A DNA stretch of 64,000 bases from positions 4,278,001 through 4,342,000 of the forward strand of contig NZ_CP116257.1 in the NCBI RefSeq assembly GCF_027947595.1. Reading direction: 5' to 3'. Each line of letters starts with the position of its first letter. Within the stretch, counting starts at the first letter, position 1. This DNA is from Streptomyces lienomycini. GTDB taxonomy: Bacteria > Actinomycetota > Actinomycetes > Streptomycetales > Streptomycetaceae. The position numbers were made by a program, and so were the translations under genes. The notes under the pieces were generated by a model, which made no database searches, was not told where the DNA came from, and saw only the letters and a program-made list of their open reading frames with translations. Of the stretch, positions 44,150 to 51,646 are shown piece by piece.

Positions 44150-45370
44150 GTGAGCGACCACGACCGGACGGTTGGACGGGAACTGCGCGTCGGAGTGATC
44201 GGCATCGGCCAGCGTGCCCCCATGGCGGCGCTGGCGAACCGTCCCGGCGTCGCCCGGGTCGTCTCCTGCGCCGATCCGGATCCGCGGGGCCGGGAGGACG
44301 CCCGGAGCCTGTTCGGGCCGGACGTGGCACTGCACGAGCGGTACGAGGAGATGACCGACGACGGCCTGGACGCCGTGTTCGTCCTCACGCCCGACCACGT
44401 GCACACGGCACCCGTGCTGTACTTCCTGGCCGCCGGGGTCCCGGTGTTCGTGGAGAAGCCCCTGGCGATCACCCTCGAGGACTGCGACGCTCTGCTCGAG
44501 GCCGCGTACCACTCCCGCAGCCGCCTGTACGTGGGCCACAACCTGCGCCATCTCCCGGCGCTGCGGCGCATGCGCGAGCTGATCGACGACGGCGCGATAG
44601 GCCGGGTGCGCGGCGTGTGGTGCCGCCACTTCGTGGGGCACGGCGGGGACTACTACTTCAAGGACTGGCACGCGGAGCGGGCCAACACCACGGGGCTGCT
44701 TCTGCAGAAGGGCGCCCACGACCTCGACGTCGTCCACTGGCTCGCCGGGGGCTACTCCCGGAGCGTCGTCGCGCAGGGCTCGCTGTCGGTGTACGGGGAC
44801 AACCCGCGGCGCGCGGCCGACGCCCCGGCCCCCGCGGGCGGACGCATGCCCGACTGGTTCGACCCCGACGTCTGGCCGCCGTCCGCGTTGCGGGAGTTGA
44901 ACCCGGTGGTCGACGTCGAGGACATCAGCATGATGCTGGCGCGGCTGGACAACGGGGTGCTGGCCAGCTACCAGCAGTGCCACTTCACGCCGGACTACTG
45001 GCGCAACTACACCGTCATCGGGGACGAGGGGCGTCTGGAGAACTTCGGCGACGGCATCGAGGGGGACGCCGCGACGATCCAGGTCTGGAACCGGCGCCGC
45101 TCCGGCTACCGGCGCGACGCCGACCTCTCCGTCCCCGTCGCCACACCGTCCCAGGACGACCACGGCGGCGCGGACCGGGCGCTGGTCGACGAGTTCCTCC
45201 GCTTCGCCGCGGCCGGCGGCCCGACGGACACCTCGCCGGTGGCGGCCCGCGAGGCGGTCGCGGCCGGCGTCGCCGCGACGACCTCCCTGCGCAGCGGCGG
45301 CACACCGGTCGACGTACGGGCGCCGGCCCCGGCGATCGTCGACTACTTCGGGCAGCACCAGCCGGCGTGA
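44150..45370 (+). CDS. Gfo/Idh/MocA family oxidoreductase
   Basis: A 406-residue NAD(P)-dependent dehydrogenase of sugars or cyclitols. The Rossmann start is LRVGVIGIGQRAPMAALANR, and the family lysine lies in VFVEKPLAITLED. The C-terminal alpha/beta domain includes GHNLRHLPALRRMRELIDDG and LLQKGAHDLDVVHWLAGG, where His/Asp probably bind substrate. The start is GTG 44150 with AAGGGA upstream. The gene lies 117 bp after the ROK regulator on the same strand, suggesting an orphan catabolic pair with no transporter nearby. Confidence 0.9.
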   Translation: MSDHDRTVGRELRVGVIGIGQRAPMAALANRPGVARVVSCADPDPRGREDARSLFGPDVALHERYEEMTDDGLDAVFVLTPDHVHTAPVLYFLAAGVPVFVEKPLAITLEDCDALLEAAYHSRSRLYVGHNLRHLPALRRMRELIDDGAIGRVRGVWCRHFVGHGGDYYFKDWHAERANTTGLLLQKGAHDLDVVHWLAGGYSRSVVAQGSLSVYGDNPRRAADAPAPAGGRMPDWFDPDVWPPSALRELNPVVDVEDISMMLARLDNGVLASYQQCHFTPDYWRNYTVIGDEGRLENFGDGIEGDAATIQVWNRRRSGYRRDADLSVPVATPSQDDHGGADRALVDEFLRFAAAGGPTDTSPVAAREAVAAGVAATTSLRSGGTPVDVRAPAPAIVDYFGQHQPA

Positions 45371-45470
45371 CGGTCCGCCGGGGGCCGCTCAACCTTCTCG
45401 GGTATGGCGGCGGCCATCACCAGCGGTATCCCCCTCAGAACGCGGAGGAGTCCGGGAGGAGTTCTGGCTG

Positions 45471-45704
45471 GTGCGGCCGATGGTCTTCACGACCCTGCAC
45501 CGGGACGGGAGCGGGGCGGAGCACCGGGACTGCTTCGTCGACTCGGACGGGTTCGTCCGGTTGCCCCACGGCCTGCGCGGTGCGGAGACGGTGACGCACT
45601 GGGCCGAGCTGCCCACCCTCCCGGGCGGGACGACGCACGCCGTGTGCGGAGCGGACGTGCGTCCCGCTGCCGGGAACGTGTGGCGTTCTCGTCCCGTTGA
45701 CTGA
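45471..45704 (+). CDS. Small hypothetical protein, 77 residues
   Basis: A GTG-initiated frame with GGGAGGA about 10 bp upstream. It encodes MRPMVFTTLHRDGSGAEHRD and DGFVRLPHGLRGAETVTHWA, with two Cys residues and no signal or membrane helix. Base composition fits coding sequence, but I recognise no family. It could also be the end of a larger lost gene, since in-frame EEFWLVRPM lies upstream. It follows the Gfo/Idh/MocA gene by 100 bp. Confidence 0.4.
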   Translation: MRPMVFTTLHRDGSGAEHRDCFVDSDGFVRLPHGLRGAETVTHWAELPTLPGGTTHAVCGADVRPAAGNVWRSRPVD

Positions 45705-45760
45705 CCACACCCCCTCCCCCCGCACCGCTGCGCCCCGCCCCCGCCACCGGTGCGCCCGTG

Positions 45761-46621
45761 TCAGGGCCGCTCCTGCGCGTACATGTCCGGGTTGCGGGTG
45801 CTGCCGACGAGTACGCAGCCGTCGCCCAGGGGTTCGAGCCGCCCCATGGGCGGGTGGATCCAGGGAGCCACGTCGGCCGTGGGCGCTTCGAACACCACGC
45901 GGGTGGCGAACTCCCAGCCGACACCCAGGTTCTCCTCCAGCATCGCCACCGGGTCGACGTCCTCGGGCGCCCGGAAGCCGTGTCCGGTGGGCCGGACCGC
46001 GCCGAACCGGTCGACCCGGTAGGTGCGGATCGCGTCCGCGCGATGGGAGTGGCACAGCAGGTACCAGCGCCCGTGGCGCACGACGAGGGACCAGGGGTCC
46101 ACCTCCTCCTCCCACGCGTGGCCGGCCTCGCTCCGGTACTCGACCCGTACGCGGCGCCGGTTGGCGACGGCGTCGACGAGGGAACTGGTGACGGCCGGAT
46201 CCGGATGCGCCGCGTAGGGGTCGGGGGCGGCCGCCGCGTACTCCGTCAGCAGGGCCGCCTGCCGGCCGACGCTCTCCGGGAGGGCCTTGACGACCTTGCC
46301 CAGGGCGGTGCCGACCAGGTCGTCGGTGTCTGCCGGGGCCGGCCGGCCGCTGAGGACCGCCATGACGAGGCCGAGCGCCTCGGCCTGGGTGAAGTGCACG
46401 GGCGGCAGTCTCGTCCCGCGCCCCAGCCGATACCCGCCGTGCGGCCCCCGGGCCGACTCCACGGGGATGCCGGCCTCTCGGAGGATCCCCACGTACCGGC
46501 GTGCCGCCCGCTCCGTGACGCCCAGTCGGGTGGCGAGCTGTTCGGCCGTCGTGCCGGGGCGGGTCCGGAGGATCTCCAGTGCGCGCAGCGCTCGCGCGGT
46601 CGGGCTCAGGTCGTTCGGCAC
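45761..46621 (-). CDS. WYL-domain (YafY-type) transcriptional regulator
   Basis: A 286-residue regulator. The N-terminal HTH_11 domain reads ALEILRTRPGTTAEQLATRL and GVTERAARRYVGILREAGIP. The WYL domain is marked by VDPWSLVVRHGRWYLLCHSH and RTYRVDRFGAVRPTG; such domains bind nucleic acid or nucleotide ligands. It ends with a WCX-like segment (VVFEAPTADVAPWI). It diverges from the alpha/beta hydrolase gene at 46752 across ~130 bp and may control it. Confidence 0.92.
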   Translation of the reverse strand: MPNDLSPTARALRALEILRTRPGTTAEQLATRLGVTERAARRYVGILREAGIPVESARGPHGGYRLGRGTRLPPVHFTQAEALGLVMAVLSGRPAPADTDDLVGTALGKVVKALPESVGRQAALLTEYAAAAPDPYAAHPDPAVTSSLVDAVANRRRVRVEYRSEAGHAWEEEVDPWSLVVRHGRWYLLCHSHRADAIRTYRVDRFGAVRPTGHGFRAPEDVDPVAMLEENLGVGWEFATRVVFEAPTADVAPWIHPPMGRLEPLGDGCVLVGSTRNPDMYAQERP

Positions 46622-46751
46622 GGGAACAGGCTAGTCGCGACCCCGGGACCCGCTGCCCGGGAGGCCGCACCCGGTCCGCCGGGACATACCGGCAGCGGAT
46701 CGTCCGGATCTCCTCCTACGGTGCTGCCAAGCGCGAGAAGGGGAACTGATC

Positions 46752-47435
46752 ATGGACATTCTGCTCATCGGCGGCCTGTGGCTGGACGGATCGGTGTGGG
46801 AGCGCGTCGCGTCCACGCTGGAGTCGCTCGGCCACCGGCCCGTGCCGCTCACCCTCCCGGGGCAGGGGGACGGCACGGCCGCCGCCACGCTCGACGACCA
46901 GGTGGCGGCGGTGGTGGACGCGGTGGACGCGGCGTCCGGGAGGGCCATGGTGGTGGGGCACTCCGTGGCCTGCACGCTGGCCTGGCTCGCCGCCGACCGG
47001 CGACCGGAGCGGGTGGCCAAGGTCGCCCTGGTCGGCGGCGTCCCGACGTCCGACGGCCGGCCGTACGCCGACCTCTTCGAGGTCACGGACGGCGTCATGC
47101 CCTTCCCCGGCTGGGGTCCCTTCCAGGGACCGGATGCCGCCGACCTCGACGAGACGGCGAGGCGCGAGATGGCGGCCGCCGCGATCCCGGTGCCGGAAGC
47201 CGTGGCCAGGGGTGTCGTGCGGCTGACCGACGAGAGGCGGTTCGACGTGCCGGTCGTGGTGGTGTGCCCCGAGTTCACGCCCGCGCAGGCACGGGAGTGG
47301 ATCGACGGCGACGTTCCCGAACTCCGCCGGGCCGGACGCGTCGGCTTCGCCGACATCGACTCGGGCCACTGGCCCATGATCACCCAACCCGCCGAACTGG
47401 CCCGGATCCTCGCCGCGGCGGCCGAGGCCGCCTGA
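46752..47435 (+). CDS. Alpha/beta hydrolase
   Basis: A 227-residue soluble serine hydrolase. The oxyanion-side motif is LLIGGLWLDGSVWERV, the nucleophile Ser lies in VVGHSVACTLAW (G-H-S-V-A) and the catalytic His in DIDSGHWPMITQP. It lacks a large lid domain. The pattern is like small esterase/RsbQ-type hydrolases; the substrate is unknown. It is divergent from the WYL regulator. Confidence 0.88.
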   Translation: MDILLIGGLWLDGSVWERVASTLESLGHRPVPLTLPGQGDGTAAATLDDQVAAVVDAVDAASGRAMVVGHSVACTLAWLAADRRPERVAKVALVGGVPTSDGRPYADLFEVTDGVMPFPGWGPFQGPDAADLDETARREMAAAAIPVPEAVARGVVRLTDERRFDVPVVVVCPEFTPAQAREWIDGDVPELRRAGRVGFADIDSGHWPMITQPAELARILAAAAEAA

Positions 47436-47495
47436 CCCGGACCGCGCCGCGGCCCCGTCGGTGCGCGATGTCCGGCCGGGGCCCGGCCGGGGCCC

Positions 47496-47870
47496 TCAGT
47501 GGAAGCAGAGGCAGAACGGGTGGCCGGCCGGATCCGCGTAGACCCTCCAGTTGGCGCCCTGGCGCAGCTGGTCCGTCCGCTCCAGCACCGTCGCGCCGAG
47601 AGCGACCGCCCGTTCCTCCTCGCCGTCGAGGTCGTCCACGTCGAAGTCCAGGTGCAGCTGCTGCGGCCGCTCCTGGCCGGGCCATTCGGGCGCCCGGTAG
47701 CCGTCCACCCGCTGGCAGGCCAGCGGTGTCCCCTCGAACCCGTGCACTTCGACCCAGTCGGCATCCTCCGGGTCCGCGACCACCCGGCCGCCGAGCAGGT
47801 TCGCGTAGAACTCCGCGAGCCGCACCGGGTCGGCGCAGTCCAGCGCGACGGCCTGCAGCTTTCGAATCAC
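47496..47870 (-). CDS. VOC-family (glyoxalase-like) protein
   Basis: A ~124-residue protein of the vicinal oxygen chelate fold with two beta-alpha-beta-beta-beta modules: LQAVALDCADPVRLAEFYAN and LHLDFDVDDLDGEEERAVAL. It ends GHPFCLCFH, usual for streptomycete VOC proteins of the glyoxalase/bleomycin-resistance group; the substrate is unknown. GTG 47870 is preferred because AGAGG is then 8 bp upstream; GTG 47879 would leave only one base. Confidence 0.87.
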   Translation of the reverse strand: MIRKLQAVALDCADPVRLAEFYANLLGGRVVADPEDADWVEVHGFEGTPLACQRVDGYRAPEWPGQERPQQLHLDFDVDDLDGEEERAVALGATVLERTDQLRQGANWRVYADPAGHPFCLCFH

Positions 47871-48011
47871 GTGTGACACCTCTCGTTCGTCGGCCGCTCG
47901 CGCGACGCCCCGGTACGGGAGGGGTACTACCCGCCGGGACAGCCGGCATGCCCGCGCCCGTCACCCGACGGCCCTTCGCACCGCCTCCCTCCCTCCTGAA
48001 TGCACTTGCCG

Positions 48012-48030
48012 ATGCACGCACCGCGTGCAT
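48012..48030. promoter_or_regulatory. 19-bp dyad within promoter of the S12 hydrolase gene
   Basis: ATGCACGC-ACC-GCGTGCAT is a perfect 8-bp-arm dyad. TTGCCG (48006-48011) on its left and CATACT (48028-48033) overlapping its right end look like -35 and -10 boxes 16 bp apart, so the dyad fills the spacer. Such placement suits a repressor or MerR-like activator. The regulator is not identifiable here. Confidence 0.5.
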
Positions 48031-48099
48031 ACTGGGTGCAAGAGCGGTCCGACGCGCCTCGCCCGAGGCCGTCGGGGCACCGGAACGGGGAGGCACGCC

Positions 48100-49218
48100 A
48101 TGAACGGCTCACTGGATCCAGCGGTACTGCAGGCCGCCGTCGAGAACGTCCGTCGCGCCGGGGTGCCGGGCGTGTTCGCCGAGGTGTGCGACGGCGACCG
48201 GGTCTGGCGCGGCGCCGCCGGGGTCGCCGATGTCGACACCGGCCGCCCGGTCACCGCCGACATGCGCCACCGCGTCGGCAGCGTCACCAAGACCTTCACC
48301 GCCGCCGCGGTCCTGCGGCAGGTCGAGAGGGGCCGGATCGGGCTCGACACACCGATCGGCGCGTACCTTGCGGACCTGGTCCCCGGCGCGCGCGGCGACG
48401 CCGTCACGGTCCGCATGCTGCTGAACCACACCAGCGGCCTCGCCGAGTACCTGCCCCGCGTCTACACGTCCCTCAAGGCGTTCCCCGCCCTCGCCGACAC
48501 CGGACCCGAGAGCCTGGACGACCACCGGTTCACCCGCTTCGACCCGGTCGAACTGATCGGGGCGGGAGTCGACGCACCCGCCGTCGGCGCCCCGGGCGGC
48601 GCTCCGGGCCTGTACTCCAACACCAACTACCTGCTCCTGGGCCAACTCCTGGCGCGGGTGACCGGCACCACCGCCGAGCGGTGCATAACCCGCGACGTCA
48701 TCGAGCGTGCCGGGCTCCGGGACACCGAGTTGCCCACCGGACCGTACGTCGCGACACCGCACTCACGGATCTACGAGGCCTGGTTCGGCATGATCGACCC
48801 GCCGCGCGACTACAGCGTCTACGACATGTCGTGGGTGGGGCCGGCGGCCTCGCTGATCTCCACCGTCGCGGACCTCAACCGCTTCTACGGCCTGCTGCTT
48901 GCGGGCGAGATCGTCGGTCCGGCGTCGCTCGAGCAGATGCGTCGCACCGTGCCGGTCGTCGCACAGGACGGGCGGACGATCGACTACGGGCTCGGCCTGC
49001 ACCCGGCCGAAGCCCCCGGTCAGGACACCTTCTGGGGTCACGGCGGCACGGCCTGGGGTGCCGGCACGCTGGCACTGGTCCGCGCCGACGGCAAGCGGCG
49101 GATGGCCGTCGCGGTGAACCTGCAGCGGTGGAACCGGCTCGACGCCTCGGGCAGGCCCCTCCCCCATCCCATCGACGACGCGCTCGCGGCCCTCCACCGC
49201 GTCGCGCTGTACGGCTGA
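48100..49218 (+). CDS. Serine beta-lactamase-fold hydrolase (S12 family)
   Basis: A 372-residue enzyme of the class C beta-lactamase / D-Ala-D-Ala carboxypeptidase family. It shows S-V-T-K (Ser61, Lys64 in RVGSVTKTF), Y-S-N (LYSNTNYLLLGQLL) and the H-G-G motif (FWGHGGTAWG). There is no signal peptide, so it is probably an intracellular esterase or peptidase rather than a secreted lactamase. GGGGAGG precedes the ATG. Upstream lies a 19-bp dyad in a promoter-like setting. Confidence 0.9.
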   Translation: MNGSLDPAVLQAAVENVRRAGVPGVFAEVCDGDRVWRGAAGVADVDTGRPVTADMRHRVGSVTKTFTAAAVLRQVERGRIGLDTPIGAYLADLVPGARGDAVTVRMLLNHTSGLAEYLPRVYTSLKAFPALADTGPESLDDHRFTRFDPVELIGAGVDAPAVGAPGGAPGLYSNTNYLLLGQLLARVTGTTAERCITRDVIERAGLRDTELPTGPYVATPHSRIYEAWFGMIDPPRDYSVYDMSWVGPAASLISTVADLNRFYGLLLAGEIVGPASLEQMRRTVPVVAQDGRTIDYGLGLHPAEAPGQDTFWGHGGTAWGAGTLALVRADGKRRMAVAVNLQRWNRLDASGRPLPHPIDDALAALHRVALYG

Positions 49219-49298
49219 CCAGGACGCGCCGAGCCTTCACAAGCGGAGCCGGGTCGAGCCGGGTCTTCCGCGGGGGTGATGTGGCAGTATCCGCTGGC

Positions 49299-50714
49299 AT
49301 GTCGCCGTTGACCGTGCTGCCGCCCAGGGTCCGTCGTCGTCTGTTCGTGGTGCTGGCCGTGCTGCTCGTGGCGGCCGGCGCCGGTGTGAGTGATGCCGAA
49401 GCCTCGCCAGAGGCGGGGGCCGGGGCGGGGGCGTACGGGGCCGCCGCGACACCCGACGGCGCCCGCTACGACGTCGCTCTGCGCTCCGACGCCGACGGCG
49501 GCCACTGGCGGGGACGGCAGCGCGTGTCGTTCCGGAACGCGTCCGACCGGCCGCTGCGCGAGGTGTACCTGCGGCTGTGGGGCAACGGCGAGGACACGTG
49601 CGGCGAGCCCGGGGCGCCCGGCGCGTCCTCCCCCGTCGTCGTGTCGAACGTCCGCGGTGGCACACCGGACCGCCCCACGGTGAACTGCACGGCCCTGCGC
49701 GTCGCCCTGCCGAAACCGCTCGCGCACGGGCAGCGGACGTCCGTCGGCTTCGACGTCTCCATCACCGTGCCCGACCGCAACGCCCGCTTCGGCCGCGAGG
49801 GCGCCCACCGCTTCCTCGGCAACGCGCTGCCGGTGCTCGCCGTACACGACGCGGCGGGGTGGCACCTCGACCCGTACGTGGCCGTCGGCGAGAGCTTCTA
49901 CGCCCTCACCGCCGACTTCCGGGTCCGTCTCGACCACCCGTCGGACATGGTGGTACCGACGACGGGCACCACCCGCACCCTCCCCGGCGCTCCCGGCCGT
50001 ACGGTCACCCTCGGCGTCGCGCGGCGGGTGCGGGACTTCGCGTGGGCCGCGGGACCGTTCCGCACGGCGACGCAGACTACGCCCGGCGGGGTGCGCGTGA
50101 AGTCGTACTGGTCGTCCGACACCCCCGCCGAGGGCGTGCGCCTCACCCGCGCGGACGCCGTCGCCGCGCTCGAGCGCTTCGGGCGGGAGTTCGGCCGCTA
50201 TCCGTACGGTGAGGTCGACCTGGTGATGACGCCGGGGTTCGGCGGCGGCATGGAGTACCCCGGCCTCGTCCTGCTGGGCACCACCGAGGAGGGCGGCGCC
50301 GTCGTCCACGAACTGGCGCACCAGTGGTGGTACGGCATCGTCGGCAACGACGAGTACGCCTCGCCGTGGCTGGACGAGAGCTTCGCCCAGTACGCCAACT
50401 TCCGCTTCTACGGCCTGGACACCCGCGACTGCTGGTCGGAGGTGTACTGGCCCGACGAGGGCGTCCGGCTGACCTCCTCCATGGCCTACTGGTCGCAGCA
50501 CCGCGGCGAGTACCACCTCGTGTACACGGCCGGGCCCTGCGCCCTGGCCGACCTGGAACGCGTTCTCGGCGCCGACACCATGGCACGGCTCCTGAAGCAC
50601 TACGCGCGGGACCACTGGTACGGGGTCTCCACCACCGAGGACTTCAAGAGGGCCGCGCAGTCCGTGGCGGACACGGATCTCGGGCCCTTCTGGGAGGCCC
50701 ACCACCTCACGTGA
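49299..50714 (+). CDS. Secreted M1-family (gluzincin) metallopeptidase
   Basis: A ~471-residue zinc peptidase with a signal peptide (RRRLFVVLAVLLVAAGAGVS). The zinc site is VVHELAHQWWYG with His337, Glu338 and His341, and the third ligand Glu360 in WLDESFAQYANF, spaced as in M1 aminopeptidases. GGGMEYPGLVLLG matches the substrate-recognition G-x-M-E-N loop with Tyr for Asn. It is shorter than full aminopeptidase N and lacks the helical C-terminal domain. The start is uncertain: ATG 49299, or GTG 49281 with a G-rich stretch upstream. It ends in a hairpin shared with the convergent gene. Confidence 0.88.
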   Translation: MSPLTVLPPRVRRRLFVVLAVLLVAAGAGVSDAEASPEAGAGAGAYGAAATPDGARYDVALRSDADGGHWRGRQRVSFRNASDRPLREVYLRLWGNGEDTCGEPGAPGASSPVVVSNVRGGTPDRPTVNCTALRVALPKPLAHGQRTSVGFDVSITVPDRNARFGREGAHRFLGNALPVLAVHDAAGWHLDPYVAVGESFYALTADFRVRLDHPSDMVVPTTGTTRTLPGAPGRTVTLGVARRVRDFAWAAGPFRTATQTTPGGVRVKSYWSSDTPAEGVRLTRADAVAALERFGREFGRYPYGEVDLVMTPGFGGGMEYPGLVLLGTTEEGGAVVHELAHQWWYGIVGNDEYASPWLDESFAQYANFRFYGLDTRDCWSEVYWPDEGVRLTSSMAYWSQHRGEYHLVYTAGPCALADLERVLGADTMARLLKHYARDHWYGVSTTEDFKRAAQSVADTDLGPFWEAHHLT

Positions 50715-50731
50715 CGGCGCGTCAGGTGAGG
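50705..50731. terminator. Hairpin containing both stop codons of convergent genes
   Basis: CCTCAC-G-TGACG-GCG-CGTCA-G-GTGAGG is a near-perfect 27-bp palindrome with one G-G mismatch. The TGA of the M1 peptidase and the reverse TGA of the nuclease-fold gene both lie inside it. It probably terminates both transcripts. Confidence 0.65.
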
Positions 50732-51573
50732 TCCACATCGGCGTACAGCAGGTCGTGGTCCGAGTGCGCGGTGTGCTGGACGCGATGGTCGACCGGGGCG
50801 ATGCCGCGCAGGAAGACGTAGTCGAACTTGCTCCGCCAGTCCGTGGTCGGCTCGCAGGCGCCGGTGCCGCTCGCGGCCGACGAGGGACGGCACCGCGGGT
50901 CCGTGTCCGTGGCCAGCTCCCACATGGGGGCGAGTTCGGGCGCCTCCGGGACGGCGTTGAAGTCGCCGAGGACGATGACGCGTTCGTGTCGGGCGACCTC
51001 CTCTGCGAGTACCTCGACCTGGTCCGCCCGGACGGCTTCCTGACGTCGTTGGGCGAGATGCGTGTTGAGGACGCGCACGGCGCGGCCGTCCACCTCGGTG
51101 GTGACCGCCAGATATCCGCGGTCCTCGGAACCGCCGTCGGGATACTCGACGTTGACCCGGTCCGTCATCGGCGCGGCGGAGAGGACGGCCTGGCCGAAGC
51201 CCCCCGGGTTCCACGGCGCTCCCCCGCAGCGGCCCCAGTTCCGCAGCACGCTCCCGTAGGCGACGTGGTAGACGAGCCCGTGGAAGGCCTCGAGGTAGTC
51301 CCTGATCCGGTCGACGTCACGTGCGCACGCTTCCTGCATGCCTATGACCTGGGGAGCGTGCGCGGCTATCTCCGCCGCCCGGTCGAGGGCGTTCGCGTCG
51401 CACGGGTTGCAGAGGTTCCACGTCATGACCCGGTTCGGTACGACGTCCCTGACGGCCTCGACGGGCAGTGACCTGCCGGACAGGGCACCGCCGGGGGCAC
51501 TGGGGCCCAGCAGTACCGAACCGGCCAGCGCCAGCGCGCATGCGAGCACTCGCGAGCCGCCCCTTGTGAGCAC
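50722..51573 (-). CDS. Secreted endonuclease/exonuclease/phosphatase-fold protein
   Basis: A ~283-residue exported protein of the DNase I-like (EEP) superfamily. GTG 51573 with GAGGAGG upstream gives a signal peptide (RVLACALALAGSVLLGP). Family motifs are VMTWNLCNPC, VIGMQEACARD (metal Glu), VLNTHLAQRR, VIVLGDFNAVPEAPE and the final HTAHSDHDLLYADV (catalytic His). Members include nucleases and sphingomyelinase-like phosphodiesterases; the substrate cannot be fixed by eye. It is convergent with the M1 peptidase gene. Confidence 0.9.
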   Translation of the reverse strand: MLTRGGSRVLACALALAGSVLLGPSAPGGALSGRSLPVEAVRDVVPNRVMTWNLCNPCDANALDRAAEIAAHAPQVIGMQEACARDVDRIRDYLEAFHGLVYHVAYGSVLRNWGRCGGAPWNPGGFGQAVLSAAPMTDRVNVEYPDGGSEDRGYLAVTTEVDGRAVRVLNTHLAQRRQEAVRADQVEVLAEEVARHERVIVLGDFNAVPEAPELAPMWELATDTDPRCRPSSAASGTGACEPTTDWRSKFDYVFLRGIAPVDHRVQHTAHSDHDLLYADVDLT

Positions 51574-51646
51574 CGTCGCCTCCTCGGTGTGGTCCCATGG
51601 CAACCGACGTTTCCACGGTCGAGGTTATGGCACGAAGGGGCGGGTC

